Shown here in pieces: positions 16,553-25,804 of a stretch of 47,489 bases of DNA (the first letter of the stretch is position 1; the number at the start of each line of letters is the position of its first letter). The translations under genes were made by a program, and so were the position numbers. The notes under the pieces were generated by a model that worked only from the letters and a program-made list of their open reading frames with translations, made no database searches and was not told the DNA's origin. Source of the stretch: Bacteroidota bacterium (GTDB taxonomy: Bacteria > Bacteroidota > Bacteroidia > Bacteroidales > PUMT01); the NCBI GenBank assembly GCA_003567115.1, contig PXAP01000116.1, forward strand, positions 1 through 47,489, read 5' to 3'.

Positions 16553-18433
16553 TTATCTTCCAAAATAAATAATTAGTGCGCTTATATCTGCAGGCGAAAC
16601 ACCGCTGATTCGGGAAGCCTGTCCAAGATTTTGTGGTTTTATCTTTTTTAGTTTTTCCCTTCCTTCTGTTGATATTGAGCTTAATTTATCATAATCATAA
16701 TCGGGGTGGATAGTAATATGTTCAAGTCTTTTCAGTTTTTCCGCCATATTTTTTTCTCTTTCAATGTATCCTTTATATTTTAAATTTATCTCTATATTTT
16801 CGAGTATTTCCCTCATAAAAAAATTTTTTGAGCCTGCTATTTCCCTGAGAACGTCATTAGTGTCTGTAAGGTCATATATGGAAATTTGTGGTCGCAGTAA
16901 AATTTGAAATAATTTTGTTTTTTGCCGAATTTTGGCAGTAGATTTTTGCTGTAAAAAACCGTTGATTTTATCTGGCGATACACTATAATCATATAAAATA
17001 TTAGTGATTCTTTCTTTGTATTCTCTTTTCCGTTCCCATAATTTTATCCGTTTTTCGGATGCTAACCCAATTTTACCCGCCAGGCTGGTGAGTCTTTCGT
17101 CGGCATTATCCTGACGTAACAAGAGCCTGAATTCAGCACGGGAGGTAAACATTCTGTATGGTTCATCAACACCTTTGTTTATCAGATCGTCAATTAATAC
17201 ACCAATATAGGCCTGATTTCGATTAAGAATAAACTCGGCGTTATTATTAATTTTGTGGTGCGCATTGATTCCTGCAATAATGCCCTGGCCTGCTGCTTCT
17301 TCATATCCGGTAGTACCGTTTATCTGTCCGGCAAAAAACAGATTTTCAATAAATTTGGTCTCCAGGGAATATTTGAGTTGTGCGGGAGAATAATAATCAT
17401 ATTCTATCGCATATCCCGGCCGGAATATCTTTACATTTTCAAGTCCTTTAACTTTTCTGAGACCTGATAACTGCACTTCTAACGGAAGTGATGAGGAAAA
17501 CCCATTGATATAAAATTCACATGTATTACGCCCTTCCGGTTCAAGAAAAAGCTGATGCCTGGGTTTCTCCGGGAAGGTTACTATCTTATCCTCAATACTC
17601 GGACAATAGCGAGGACCAACTCCTTCAATTTTTCCTTTAAAAAGTGGGCTGCATTCAAATCCTGATTCAAGTATCTTATGAACCCGGCTATTTGTATATG
17701 CTATGTAGCAAGGCAACTGTTTTTTTATACAATCACTCTCCTGAAGATAAGAAAACCTCCCAGGTATTATATCACCCTCCTGCTTTTCTAACTTTGTAAA
17801 ATCAATAGTTCTACCATCAATTCTTGGCGAAGTCCCGGTTTTCATTCTTCCAATTTCAAAATCATGTTTTTTCAGTTGTTCACTAATTCCGGATGCAGCA
17901 GGTTCTGATGCACGACCTCCCTGAATTTTGACATCTCCAACATACATTACGCCGTTTATAAAAGTACCATTGGAAAGAATGACTGCCGATCCGAAAATGT
18001 CAATGCCTGTTTTTGTTTTAACTCCTATTATTCGATTTTGGTTAATTATAAGTTTTGTAACAATATCTTGCCAAAATTCAATATTGGGTATTGATTCAAG
18101 ATATAATCGCCAGTTTGCTGAAAAAAGCATTCTGTCGCATTGAGCACGGGGGCTCCACATTGCAGGGCCCTTGCTTTTATTAAGCATTCGGAATTGTATT
18201 GTACTTTTGTCAGTAGCAATACCAGTAAACCCTCCCAAAGCATCAATTTCCCTTACAATCTGACCTTTTGCAATTCCGCCTATTGCAGGATTACAGCTCA
18301 TTTGTGCAATCTTTGTCATATCCATTGTTATAAGAATAACACGGCTACCAAGTTTTGCAGCTGCAGCTGCAGCCTCACATCCGGCATGACCGGCACCTAC
18401 AATAATTATATCATAATTAAATTCCTTTTTCAT
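16553..18433 (-). CDS. mnmG: tRNA uridine-5-carboxymethylaminomethyl modification enzyme
   Basis: 626 aa, the normal length. The FAD-binding GAGHAG motif is at residues 13-18, followed by CNPAIGGIAKGQIVREIDALGG and GTFINGVMYVG. FFAGQINGTTGYEEAAGQG lies near residue 370, and the C-terminal helical domain ends with QASRISGVSPADISALIIYFGR. Together with MnmE it installs the cmnm5 group on U34 of several tRNAs. It is the third gene in a conserved run with the RsbW-like ATPase and ybeY, 58 bp after ybeY. The stop codon adjoins the parS-like palindrome. Confidence 0.97.
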   Translation of the reverse strand: MKKEFNYDIIIVGAGHAGCEAAAAAAKLGSRVILITMDMTKIAQMSCNPAIGGIAKGQIVREIDALGGFTGIATDKSTIQFRMLNKSKGPAMWSPRAQCDRMLFSANWRLYLESIPNIEFWQDIVTKLIINQNRIIGVKTKTGIDIFGSAVILSNGTFINGVMYVGDVKIQGGRASEPAASGISEQLKKHDFEIGRMKTGTSPRIDGRTIDFTKLEKQEGDIIPGRFSYLQESDCIKKQLPCYIAYTNSRVHKILESGFECSPLFKGKIEGVGPRYCPSIEDKIVTFPEKPRHQLFLEPEGRNTCEFYINGFSSSLPLEVQLSGLRKVKGLENVKIFRPGYAIEYDYYSPAQLKYSLETKFIENLFFAGQINGTTGYEEAAGQGIIAGINAHHKINNNAEFILNRNQAYIGVLIDDLINKGVDEPYRMFTSRAEFRLLLRQDNADERLTSLAGKIGLASEKRIKLWERKREYKERITNILYDYSVSPDKINGFLQQKSTAKIRQKTKLFQILLRPQISIYDLTDTNDVLREIAGSKNFFMREILENIEINLKYKGYIEREKNMAEKLKRLEHITIHPDYDYDKLSSISTEGREKLKKIKPQNLGQASRISGVSPADISALIIYFGR

Positions 18434-18491
18434 AAGAATTTAAAATCATTAATCTGTATATATACATATATAAACGGCAGGAAAGTAAAAT

Positions 18492-18911
18492 TTATAAAGA
18501 TCGCCTTTTAAGGTAGTATGATTCAACGCTGCGCATTTCTTTTTTCTCCGTATCGTTCGAGTCCTTGTATCCCAACAGATGAAGTACACCATGCAAAATA
18601 ACCCGGTCTAACTCATCTTGAAAATCAACATTATAATACTTTGCATTCTCGCGGACAGAATCAATGCTTATTAATATGTCACCGCTAATGACTTTCCCTT
18701 CGCAATAATCAAAGCAGATAACATCGGTATAATAATCTTTTTTGAGAAATTTACGGTTAATATCAATAAGGTACTCATCGGAGGTGAAAATAATTTCTAT
18801 ATCTCCGTCTTCACCCTCCTCGATTTCTACAACACCTATTAACCATTTTTTTAACGATTTGAAATCAGAATAAATAAATGAAATCCCGATTGAACTTTGC
18901 GACAGAGCCAA
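18492..18911 (-). CDS. ybeY: rRNA maturation endoribonuclease YbeY
   Basis: 139 aa. The metal-site motif is HGVLHLLGYKD (H107, H111). The family form is HGxLHLxGYDH; here KD replaces DH, so the third histidine ligand is missing. I believe related substitutions occur in other Bacteroidota. TDVICFDY (62-69) matches the conserved TDVLSF block. The reading frame has no early ATG; the most plausible start is TTG at 18911, three bases after the stop of the upstream ATPase gene, which suggests translational coupling. It processes the 3' end of 16S rRNA and acts in ribosome quality control. Confidence 0.92.
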   Translation of the reverse strand: MALSQSSIGISFIYSDFKSLKKWLIGVVEIEEGEDGDIEIIFTSDEYLIDINRKFLKKDYYTDVICFDYCEGKVISGDILISIDSVRENAKYYNVDFQDELDRVILHGVLHLLGYKDSNDTEKKEMRSVESYYLKRRSL

Positions 18912-18914
18912 CTT

Positions 18915-19310
18915 TTATAATTTAAATATCATTTCTGATACCCGCCCTTCCTCATGAAAATATAATTCATCGGATAATTGTTTCATAAGAAAAATGCCCC
19001 GGCCATTAATATTTTCAATGTTTTCGGGTGCAGTAGGATCGGGTACATTGTTAAAATCAAAGCCTGCACCTTCATCCTTTGTTATTATACTAATCTTATC
19101 GTGATTAACGGATATATTAACCATTACATATTTAGATGGATCCAGCTTATTGCCGTGTGAAATAGCATTATTTACGGCTTCGAGCGAAGCAATCAATACA
19201 TTACCATAAATTTCTGAACCCAGATTCCATTCTGAAGATAATTCATCTATAATTCGTTCTATTTCTCTTAGATTTTCAATCTTCGATGATATCTTTATAC
19301 TTTTTTCCAT
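18915..19310 (-). CDS. RsbW-like ATP-binding protein (anti-sigma regulatory factor type)
   Basis: 131 aa, a single GHKL ATPase domain: N-box LEAVNNAISHGN, G1 box DEGAGFDF, G2 box GRGIFLMKQLSDEL. This is the form seen in RsbW/SpoIIAB-type serine kinase anti-sigma factors. No anti-anti-sigma (STAS) or target sigma gene is next to it. Its fixed place in front of ybeY and mnmG is, as I recall, common in Bacteroidota, so its partner is probably encoded elsewhere. It opens the ATPase - ybeY - mnmG transcript. Confidence 0.88.
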   Translation of the reverse strand: MEKSIKISSKIENLREIERIIDELSSEWNLGSEIYGNVLIASLEAVNNAISHGNKLDPSKYVMVNISVNHDKISIITKDEGAGFDFNNVPDPTAPENIENINGRGIFLMKQLSDELYFHEEGRVSEMIFKL

Positions 19311-19544
19311 TTAACGATATAAGTTGAAGCAAATACTATTCTCCCGATTTTGTATAATTGCTTATCAGTTAATTGATAACACTCTATACAATACTATATA
19401 AACTTTTTTTATATATGCTTCGGTTAAGTACCTGCGTTTCCCGATAACTTATTAATGATCCAATTTGTAATATCTGTATACTTATGATGAACAAAAATAG
19501 TTACATTTTAAACCAAATATATTATAAATAATTTCAGTTGAATA

Positions 19545-19681
19545 TTTTAACCTAATTAATTCATAAATATTTGCATCTTTATGATAATTAGCGTCCTGGC
19601 ATCTTTGTAGCGAAAAAATTTTGTACCCAAAGTTCACAGGCTCAAAGAAATTCCTAAGTTTATGAATTAATCAGGTTAAAA
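19545..19681 (+). repeat. R2 element, complete copy with 23-bp inverted ends
   Basis: 137 bp. The left end 19545-19567 and right end 19659-19681 are 23-bp inverted repeats with one mismatch (TTTTAACCTAATTAATTCAT type). The core has GCGTCCTGGCATCTTTGTAGC and ACCCAAAGTTCACAGGCTCA blocks. Related copies are at 29402-29521 (plus) and 47164-47386 (minus). There is no reading frame inside, so it resembles a MITE or another non-autonomous palindromic element. No clear target-site duplication was found. Confidence 0.75.
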
Positions 19682-19782
19682 GTTTTGTATTTTTTCTCTC
19701 CGGTGGTTTTTTATTTTAATACCGGCGTTCAAGGTAAATGCCTGAATTAAAAGTTTTAAAAATTATTTATGCATAAGATTAA

Positions 19783-19832
19783 TAATTCGCTAAAATCAGA
19801 CCATCATCAGGAAGAGGTGGTTATAATCCCGG
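19783..19832 (+). repeat. R1 element, 5' fragment
   Basis: The stretch TAATTCGCTAAAATCAG then CCATCATCAGGAAGAGGTGG matches the first 50 bp of the R1 family found in fuller form at 28161, 29283 and 30682. The rest of the element is missing and runs into the end of the M23 gene. It lies 100 bp from the R2 copy, echoing the R1-R2 association near 29400. Confidence 0.6.
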
Positions 19833-19842
19833 CTCAATTATT

Positions 19843-21039
19843 TTATTGCCTGCTAAGCCATATCAGTGGATTTAGTTTCTCATTCTCTTCCCATATTTCA
19901 ATATGCAGAACACTTTTATTGTTCGCTTCGCTATCCGAAAAAACTCTTCCTATAAGCTGTTTTGTCTGTACTTTGTCACCTGCACGAACATATACATGAG
20001 CTAAATTAGCATACACTGTAAGAAAGCTTCCATGACGCAGAAGCACAACATTGTTCAATCCCGGGACTGTTCTCACCTGACGAACTTCGCCATTAAAAAG
20101 CGCCATTACTTCAGCATTTTCATCAGTACTAATATCAATTCCATTATTTTGTGTTTCAATACCCCGTAAAACAGGATGGGGATGTACGCCGAAAAATCCG
20201 GTAACAACTCCTCTTTCTATAGGCCACGGTAGTCTTCCCTTATTTTCCTGGAATTGATCTGAAATTATCTTTTCCTCGGGAGTTAACTCATATACATCCT
20301 TCATTTTAGCAATATCAGCTTCCTCTTTAAGCAACTGTTCGATAGCTTGCTGTAATGCTTCAGCTACCCGTTTTTGCTGTTCGATTTGGTTTCGAAGCTC
20401 AGTCTCCTTTCTTCTTAAATCCTGAACAATTGAATTTTGTTGTCGCTGTTCCTGACTCAGAATGTTTTCTTCGCTTTGCTTTTCTTCCAAAAGAACATTC
20501 TTTTCATTAATTTGCAGTTCCAGTTCCTCAATTTCACTAACTATTTCCTTATTTAACTCCTCAATTCTTGTAATTTGTCTTTGCCTTGATTTTCCATATT
20601 GCTGCAGATATCGATACCTGCGAAATGCCTGATTAAAATCTTCTGCTGATAATATAAACATAACCTTCTGGTGAGCAAACCTGTGTTTGTAAGCAATCCT
20701 AATGAGCTGTGCATATGAATCCCTTGTTTCGTTCAGTTCATTTTCAAGTTCACTAATGCTTTCCTGATTTTCCTTAATTGAATTATCATAAAATTCAATT
20801 TCCGATTCTATTGTGGAAATCAAATTTTGCCTTGAAATGAGGCGTTGATTAATTATATTAAGCTTTTCTAAATTATTTTGCCGGGTGATTCCGGTTTCCT
20901 CGAGTAATCGTGCAGTATTGTCAATTATTTCCTGAGCTTCAAGTCGTTGTTTTTCAAGTTCTGCTTTACTCTGACCAGTCAGGATTTCTCCCTTGAGTAA
21001 CAACAATACTAAGACAAATATTACAGAAATTCTTTCCAT
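19843..21039 (-). CDS. EnvC-like murein hydrolase activator (degenerate LytM/M23 domain)
   Basis: 398 aa. Signal peptide at 1-22, a long coiled coil (about 25-250, rich in Glu, Gln, Arg) and a C-terminal LytM/M23 domain from PWPIERGVVTGFFG onward. The metal-binding residues look lost: NNGIDIS stands where HxxxD is expected, and the terminal HxH becomes LHIEIWE. This is the pattern of EnvC-type activators, which bind and switch on peptidoglycan amidases during septum splitting. It is the last gene of the flippase - dut - TPR - DUF4292 - M23 run, five bases after DUF4292. Confidence 0.88.
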   Translation of the reverse strand: MERISVIFVLVLLLLKGEILTGQSKAELEKQRLEAQEIIDNTARLLEETGITRQNNLEKLNIINQRLISRQNLISTIESEIEFYDNSIKENQESISELENELNETRDSYAQLIRIAYKHRFAHQKVMFILSAEDFNQAFRRYRYLQQYGKSRQRQITRIEELNKEIVSEIEELELQINEKNVLLEEKQSEENILSQEQRQQNSIVQDLRRKETELRNQIEQQKRVAEALQQAIEQLLKEEADIAKMKDVYELTPEEKIISDQFQENKGRLPWPIERGVVTGFFGVHPHPVLRGIETQNNGIDISTDENAEVMALFNGEVRQVRTVPGLNNVVLLRHGSFLTVYANLAHVYVRAGDKVQTKQLIGRVFSDSEANNKSVLHIEIWEENEKLNPLIWLSRQ

Positions 21040-21043
21040 AATA

Positions 21044-21856
21044 TTAATTAATATATCTATAACCGCTTGGAATATTAAAAGGAAAACTCAGATCATCGTC
21101 CAGGTGAATCCGTCCTATATTAAAACTGGCATAAAAGGGGATGTTATTTTTAGTAAATTGCAAATCAATCTGTTCAGGCAATACCACTCCGTCATAATCG
21201 CCGTACGATGCATATTTAATTCTTGTATAACTATCTCTATTCTCAGAATATATTTCGACACTCCTTATAAGGAAATCAGGGTCCAGCTTAACCCGAACTT
21301 CATCATTACTATTATTTTCGTTGCCAAAATCATTAATATCATTATAATGAAGTGTCAATAAATCTTTGTCGAACAAATAATTCTGTTTTCTGTCAAACAG
21401 ATCAAATTTCTTAAAAATATATGGTGAAGGTCCCAAAAAAAGACTTTCAATCATTTCATAATTGCTTATAAATGGAATAATAACAATAGACTTTTCATAA
21501 CTTCCCTGAAAATAAACATTATTTATCCGGTCAATGATTCTTACACTATCAATTTCAAACATAATCCGGGCAACTTCTATCCCGGCAAAAGCATTAATAC
21601 TTATCATAACAGCCGAATCGCGCTGTATTCTGACAGACCCGCGAAGATTCAGCTCTTCGGTATTGTCATCTATATGTAACCTCATCCTCCGGGCTGAATA
21701 AGTTCGAAAACTATGCATGTTATTACTGATCTCCTGAAAAATTTCTTCACCGGAATATAGCTCCTTTTCCGTAACAACCGGAGTTATAGTTTTGCAAGAT
21801 GAAAATATAACGGCAGTTAAAATAACCATTAAAATATTACTAAATGATTTTAACAT
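21044..21856 (-). CDS. DUF4292 family lipoprotein
   Basis: 270 aa. Lipoprotein signal with IFSSC (Cys21). The rest is predicted beta-rich with the family's SARRMRLHIDD, GSVRIQRDSAVMISI and SPYIFKKF-type blocks. DUF4292 proteins are found in Bacteroidota between a TPR lipoprotein and an EnvC-like protein; their function is not established. An outer-membrane lipoprotein or LolA/LolB-like lipid-binding role is conceivable from the repeated 'xVRI..DS' strands, but that is inference. Here it sits 113 bp after the TPR gene and five bases before the M23 gene. Confidence 0.85.
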   Translation of the reverse strand: MLKSFSNILMVILTAVIFSSCKTITPVVTEKELYSGEEIFQEISNNMHSFRTYSARRMRLHIDDNTEELNLRGSVRIQRDSAVMISINAFAGIEVARIMFEIDSVRIIDRINNVYFQGSYEKSIVIIPFISNYEMIESLFLGPSPYIFKKFDLFDRKQNYLFDKDLLTLHYNDINDFGNENNSNDEVRVKLDPDFLIRSVEIYSENRDSYTRIKYASYGDYDGVVLPEQIDLQFTKNNIPFYASFNIGRIHLDDDLSFPFNIPSGYRYIN

Positions 21857-21969
21857 ATCTTTTTTATAATAGTTTTATATCCTTCCTTAATTCTATTTAA
21901 ACCATACTATATGACTCTGACAGGTATAAATTTTTAGTTCTTATATTTATTTTGCTGATTAATTGATAT

Positions 21970-23757
21970 TTAATTAATTATATCTTCTTCAATCATTAAA
22001 AGTAATTTTTCAATTTCTGCAGGATCATCAGTCATTTCAATGGTTTTCAGCAAATACCCCTTTGCCTCTTTATGATTCCCTGTTTTTATAAGTATTTTAC
22101 CATAGTGTTTCAGAACATCATAACTTTTATGACCACCATGATTATAAGCATGTTCTATGTATTTTAACGCCTCAACATAATTACCCAGCTTATATAAAAC
22201 CCATGCATATGTATCTAAGTAATGGTAATTTTCAGGTTCCATAATTATAGTTTCCTTACTTAACTTCAGCGCTTTTTCAAGTTTCTCTTCTCTTAACGCA
22301 AGGAAATACGCATAATTGTTAAAAGCAACAAGATTATTACTGCCCATACCGACCAACCTTTCAAACGACTTGTCAGAATCTGAAAAATTCCCTAATTTAT
22401 GGTACACATCAATAAGATAAGTATAAATATGTGCTTTAAGTTCACCGGTAATTCCTTCCTTTTTAAGTGCAATTTCAAAATATTTTGCGGCTTTAACGGT
22501 TTCATTGGTCATATAATGCGCAGTTCCCAAAAAATAGGGAATAAAAAAACTTTCCTGAAATCTAATAATCATATTCTTTCCGATCTCTTTGACTAATTCA
22601 TAATCTTCGTTAAAGGTCAAACTACCTGCCAGCTGCTCTGCAATCAAGATATTGTCAGGGTCGGATGCATGCATTTCATCTAAAAGTGCAACAGCCTTAT
22701 AATAATAACCAATATCTATGTAGTATTCGGCCAGGATGACCTTACAGAAGTTCTCTTCCGGATATTCTTCAACCAGCAATTCTCCGATTTCTTCTATTTT
22801 TTCAGATGGAAACCCCAACATATAACTTCCCTGCATAATTGAAGCAACGAATTTAACTTTTTCTTCAAACCCCAACTTAGGATTTCTAATTGCTTTTATC
22901 AGATACTCAACAGCACGATCAAACTTTCCGTCTTTAATGAAAAATTCTGCAATAGATATTTGGGCAATTCCATTATCAGGATCTATCTTAAACAATTTCT
23001 CATAACTATCAAGAGCTTCAGAATTCATTCCGACAGATATATAAAATTCTGCAAGCATTCCATAATATGCAGATTCATGCGGAAATTCATCAACTAATTT
23101 CTTAAGCTCTCTGTGAGCTTTCTCATATTCACCTCTTTTTATAAATATGTGATTCCGAGCTATAGATACACTTTCATTAATTCCTGTCATTTTTTCAATT
23201 TGTGCATATATATCAAGGGCTTTATCATACATTTTTTTGTTTTCATATATTGATCCTAGGGTGACATATAAATCCACATTGTCATAAAAAACTTCAATTG
23301 CCTTTTGATATAACTCAATGGTCTTTTCCTGATTATTATCCTCACTATATAATTTGGCGAGTTTAACATAATACCAAATATTAGTAGTATCTAAGTCCAG
23401 TGCCCTGGCAGCACTTTCAACAGCCAGATCAATTTCACCACCTAAGGAATAAATTTTTGAAAGTTCATAAAAGGCCACATCACTGTCCGGATAAATCTCC
23501 AGACATCTTTTAAAATAATAAATGGCACTTTTATAATCACCTAATAAACTGTATTTTATGCCCTGATGTAATGAGTATATATATTCCAGTTCGTAAATCT
23601 CCTCAATGTAATCATATTCTTCTTTTTGATTAATAAAATCTCCGGATTTACATTGGATTGAAAACAGGAAAATCACTAAACAGCCGGCTGTTATACAATA
23701 ATGCTTAATCCCAATGTTCAACCGGTATTTATCTGTCTCTTTAAATAAATCTTTCAT
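21970..23757 (-). CDS. Tetratricopeptide-repeat lipoprotein
   Basis: 595 aa. After a basic N-terminus, residues 20-36 are hydrophobic and end LFSIQC, a plausible lipobox with Cys36. The rest is a solenoid of TPR units (for example GDYKSAIYYFKRCLEIYPDSDVAFYELSKIYS-like units throughout), giving a long helical scaffold for protein contacts. Its place between dut and DUF4292 is, as I recall, conserved in Bacteroidota. Together these suggest a role in envelope assembly or cell division, but no specific function is known to me. The 3' unit ends LLLMIEEDIIN. Confidence 0.85.
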   Translation of the reverse strand: MKDLFKETDKYRLNIGIKHYCITAGCLVIFLFSIQCKSGDFINQKEEYDYIEEIYELEYIYSLHQGIKYSLLGDYKSAIYYFKRCLEIYPDSDVAFYELSKIYSLGGEIDLAVESAARALDLDTTNIWYYVKLAKLYSEDNNQEKTIELYQKAIEVFYDNVDLYVTLGSIYENKKMYDKALDIYAQIEKMTGINESVSIARNHIFIKRGEYEKAHRELKKLVDEFPHESAYYGMLAEFYISVGMNSEALDSYEKLFKIDPDNGIAQISIAEFFIKDGKFDRAVEYLIKAIRNPKLGFEEKVKFVASIMQGSYMLGFPSEKIEEIGELLVEEYPEENFCKVILAEYYIDIGYYYKAVALLDEMHASDPDNILIAEQLAGSLTFNEDYELVKEIGKNMIIRFQESFFIPYFLGTAHYMTNETVKAAKYFEIALKKEGITGELKAHIYTYLIDVYHKLGNFSDSDKSFERLVGMGSNNLVAFNNYAYFLALREEKLEKALKLSKETIIMEPENYHYLDTYAWVLYKLGNYVEALKYIEHAYNHGGHKSYDVLKHYGKILIKTGNHKEAKGYLLKTIEMTDDPAEIEKLLLMIEEDIIN

Positions 23758-23865
23758 TAAATATGATTATATCGTTTATACATAGCTAAAAATAATTATA
23801 AATAAAATCTATCTTTTAACTTCTTTTTAAAGTTATTGATTATAATCTTATTTATTGAAAAGTTT

Positions 23866-24300
23866 TCAACTCTTACCGGTGTGTCCGAAGCCACCATCCC
23901 CGCGTTCCGAATTATTAATAATGTCAGATTCTTCCCATTTAATCTGATAGCATTTTTGGAAAATTATCTGACATATTCTATCACCATTCTGAATCAAAAA
24001 TTCCTCATGGGATAAGTTAATAAGTATCACCTTAATCTCGCCCCGATAATCGGAATCGATTGTTCCTGGCGAATTTAAAACAGTAACTCCATATTTATTG
24101 GCAAGTCCGCTCCGGGGCCTTATTTGAGCTTCATAACCTTTTGGTAATTCAATGAATATCCCGGTAGGAACCAGATATCTCTGAAAAGGTTTTAATTTTA
24201 TATCAGTGTCAATGCTTGCACGTAAATCCATTCCTGCCGATTCTTTAGTTTCATAAGCAGGAAGAGGATTACCAGAAATATTTTTTATTTTAACATTCAT
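23866..24300 (-). CDS. dut: dUTP diphosphatase
   Basis: 144 aa, trimeric dUTPase type with all five motifs: AGMDLRA (motif 1), PRSGLA (2), GTIDSDYRGEI (3, with the catalytic Asp), GDRICQIIF (4) and the C-terminal RGDGGFGHTG (5). It hydrolyses dUTP to dUMP and pyrophosphate, keeping uracil out of DNA and feeding thymidylate synthesis. It lies seven bases after the flippase gene and 108 bp before the TPR gene. Confidence 0.97.
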   Translation of the reverse strand: MNVKIKNISGNPLPAYETKESAGMDLRASIDTDIKLKPFQRYLVPTGIFIELPKGYEAQIRPRSGLANKYGVTVLNSPGTIDSDYRGEIKVILINLSHEEFLIQNGDRICQIIFQKCYQIKWEESDIINNSERGDGGFGHTGKS

Positions 24301-24307
24301 TTAATAC

Positions 24308-25804
24308 TTATTTACGAGTTTTCATTATAAGACTATAAATTTCATTCATAAGTGATCTTTCCCGGTACCCGACAATAGTGATAAAAATAAATATAAATAA
24401 GCTGTTTATAATCAATCTGTAAAAAATATCTTCGATATCAATTACACCAGATATTAAAAATAATCCGACTCCAACAAAAAGATAAAACAAAATCTTACTA
24501 ATATTATATGGGATTGGATAATAATATCTTCCTACAATAAAAGAAATTACAACCATGAAAAAATAAGATAAAAAATGGCCCCATGCAGACGCCATATAAC
24601 CATAATATGGAATAAAAAAGTAATTTATCGCTACAGTTATAAGAGCCCCTCCGGTAGCAAATAAAGCACTAAAAAAAGTGATCTCTTTCAATTTATACCA
24701 TACAGATAAATTAAAGTATATACCAAGCATCAGATTACCAAGTAAAACAATCGGTACAATATTTAGTCCCTCATGATAATTTGAACCTATAATATGTTTA
24801 AAAAAATCTATATAAAGGGTAATTACAAGAAAAATGAATACAGCGAAAATTGTAAAATAATGAAGTACGGTTGCATATAATTTTAGACTGTCTTTACTTT
24901 TTTCCTGGCTGAAGAAAAACGGTTCCGAAGCATACCTGAACATCTGTATGAAAAGTGTCATTAATACGGCAATTTTAATATTGGCACCATAAATACCGAT
25001 CTGTTCTAGGGCGTCAATATTGTCAGGAAGCCGATATCTTAACATTATTCTGTCAATAACCTCATTAACTGTACCTGCCAGTCCTCCGATCAACAAAGGA
25101 AAAGAATATATAAGCATTGATTTTAAAAGTGTCCATGAATACCTGAACTCAGACCTGATGATATCTTTTAAAAAAAACGTAAGAGTAAAGATTGATGCAA
25201 GCAAATTGGCCAGAAATACATAACCGACCCGGTTTTCAGGATCATAGATTATACCGGCAAAATTTATATTATATCCAATATCGGAAAGCCAGGGAAGGAT
25301 AAGAAGAAAAAAGACATTTAAAAAAATATTAACTGAAACATTGATCAATTTTATAATGGCAAATGAAAATGCTTTATTCATAAACCTTAACCGTGCAAAC
25401 GGAATTGCCATAATTGCATCAACCGACAACACAAGTCCAAGTAATAAAATAAATTTTTCCTGTTCACCGTAACCTATTATAGTTGCTATCTGCGGGTAAA
25501 AAATTAATATTAGTACAGCAAATAACAGGGATGTAGTAATCAATGAAATTAAGCTGGTAGAGAAAACCAGATTTGAATCTTTGTGTTTTGATGAAAACCT
25601 GAAAAATGCAGTTTCCATTCCGTATGACAGAATAATTATCAAAAATGCAACATATGCATATAGTTCGCTTATAATACCAAATTCTGCAGTATCAGTGAAT
25701 ACTCTGGTATAAAAAGGAACCAAAAGAAAATTAAGAATTCTTGCAATAACGCTGCTTAAACCGTATATAGCAGTTTGTCCGGCCAGTTGTTTTAAGGAAT
25801 TCAA
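24308..25804 (-). CDS. Oligosaccharide flippase (MATE/MOP superfamily, Wzx-like)
   Basis: 498 aa with about 14 membrane helices. The start is TTG at 25804, supported by the family's N-terminal pattern MNSLKQLAGQTAIYGLSS. Its TTG and the TGA stop of the upstream gene share a four-base TTGA overlap, so translation is probably coupled. The protein would flip a lipid-linked glycan from the inner to the outer face of the cytoplasmic membrane. No glycan-synthesis genes are adjacent, so the glycan is unknown. dut follows seven bases later. Confidence 0.9.
   Translation of the reverse strand: MNSLKQLAGQTAIYGLSSVIARILNFLLVPFYTRVFTDTAEFGIISELYAYVAFLIIILSYGMETAFFRFSSKHKDSNLVFSTSLISLITTSLLFAVLILIFYPQIATIIGYGEQEKFILLLGLVLSVDAIMAIPFARLRFMNKAFSFAIIKLINVSVNIFLNVFFLLILPWLSDIGYNINFAGIIYDPENRVGYVFLANLLASIFTLTFFLKDIIRSEFRYSWTLLKSMLIYSFPLLIGGLAGTVNEVIDRIMLRYRLPDNIDALEQIGIYGANIKIAVLMTLFIQMFRYASEPFFFSQEKSKDSLKLYATVLHYFTIFAVFIFLVITLYIDFFKHIIGSNYHEGLNIVPIVLLGNLMLGIYFNLSVWYKLKEITFFSALFATGGALITVAINYFFIPYYGYMASAWGHFLSYFFMVVISFIVGRYYYPIPYNISKILFYLFVGVGLFLISGVIDIEDIFYRLIINSLFIFIFITIVGYRERSLMNEIYSLIMKTRK

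Larger units (their letters stand above)
19311..19842. other. Repeat-rich intergenic region
   Basis: 532 bp between the starts of the ATPase transcript and the end of the M23 gene. It contains a complete R2 element (19545-19681) and a truncated R1 element (19783-19832), listed separately. The small reading frame crossing 19769-19999 is a product of the repeat and the antisense of the M23 gene. No gene seen. Confidence 0.6.
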
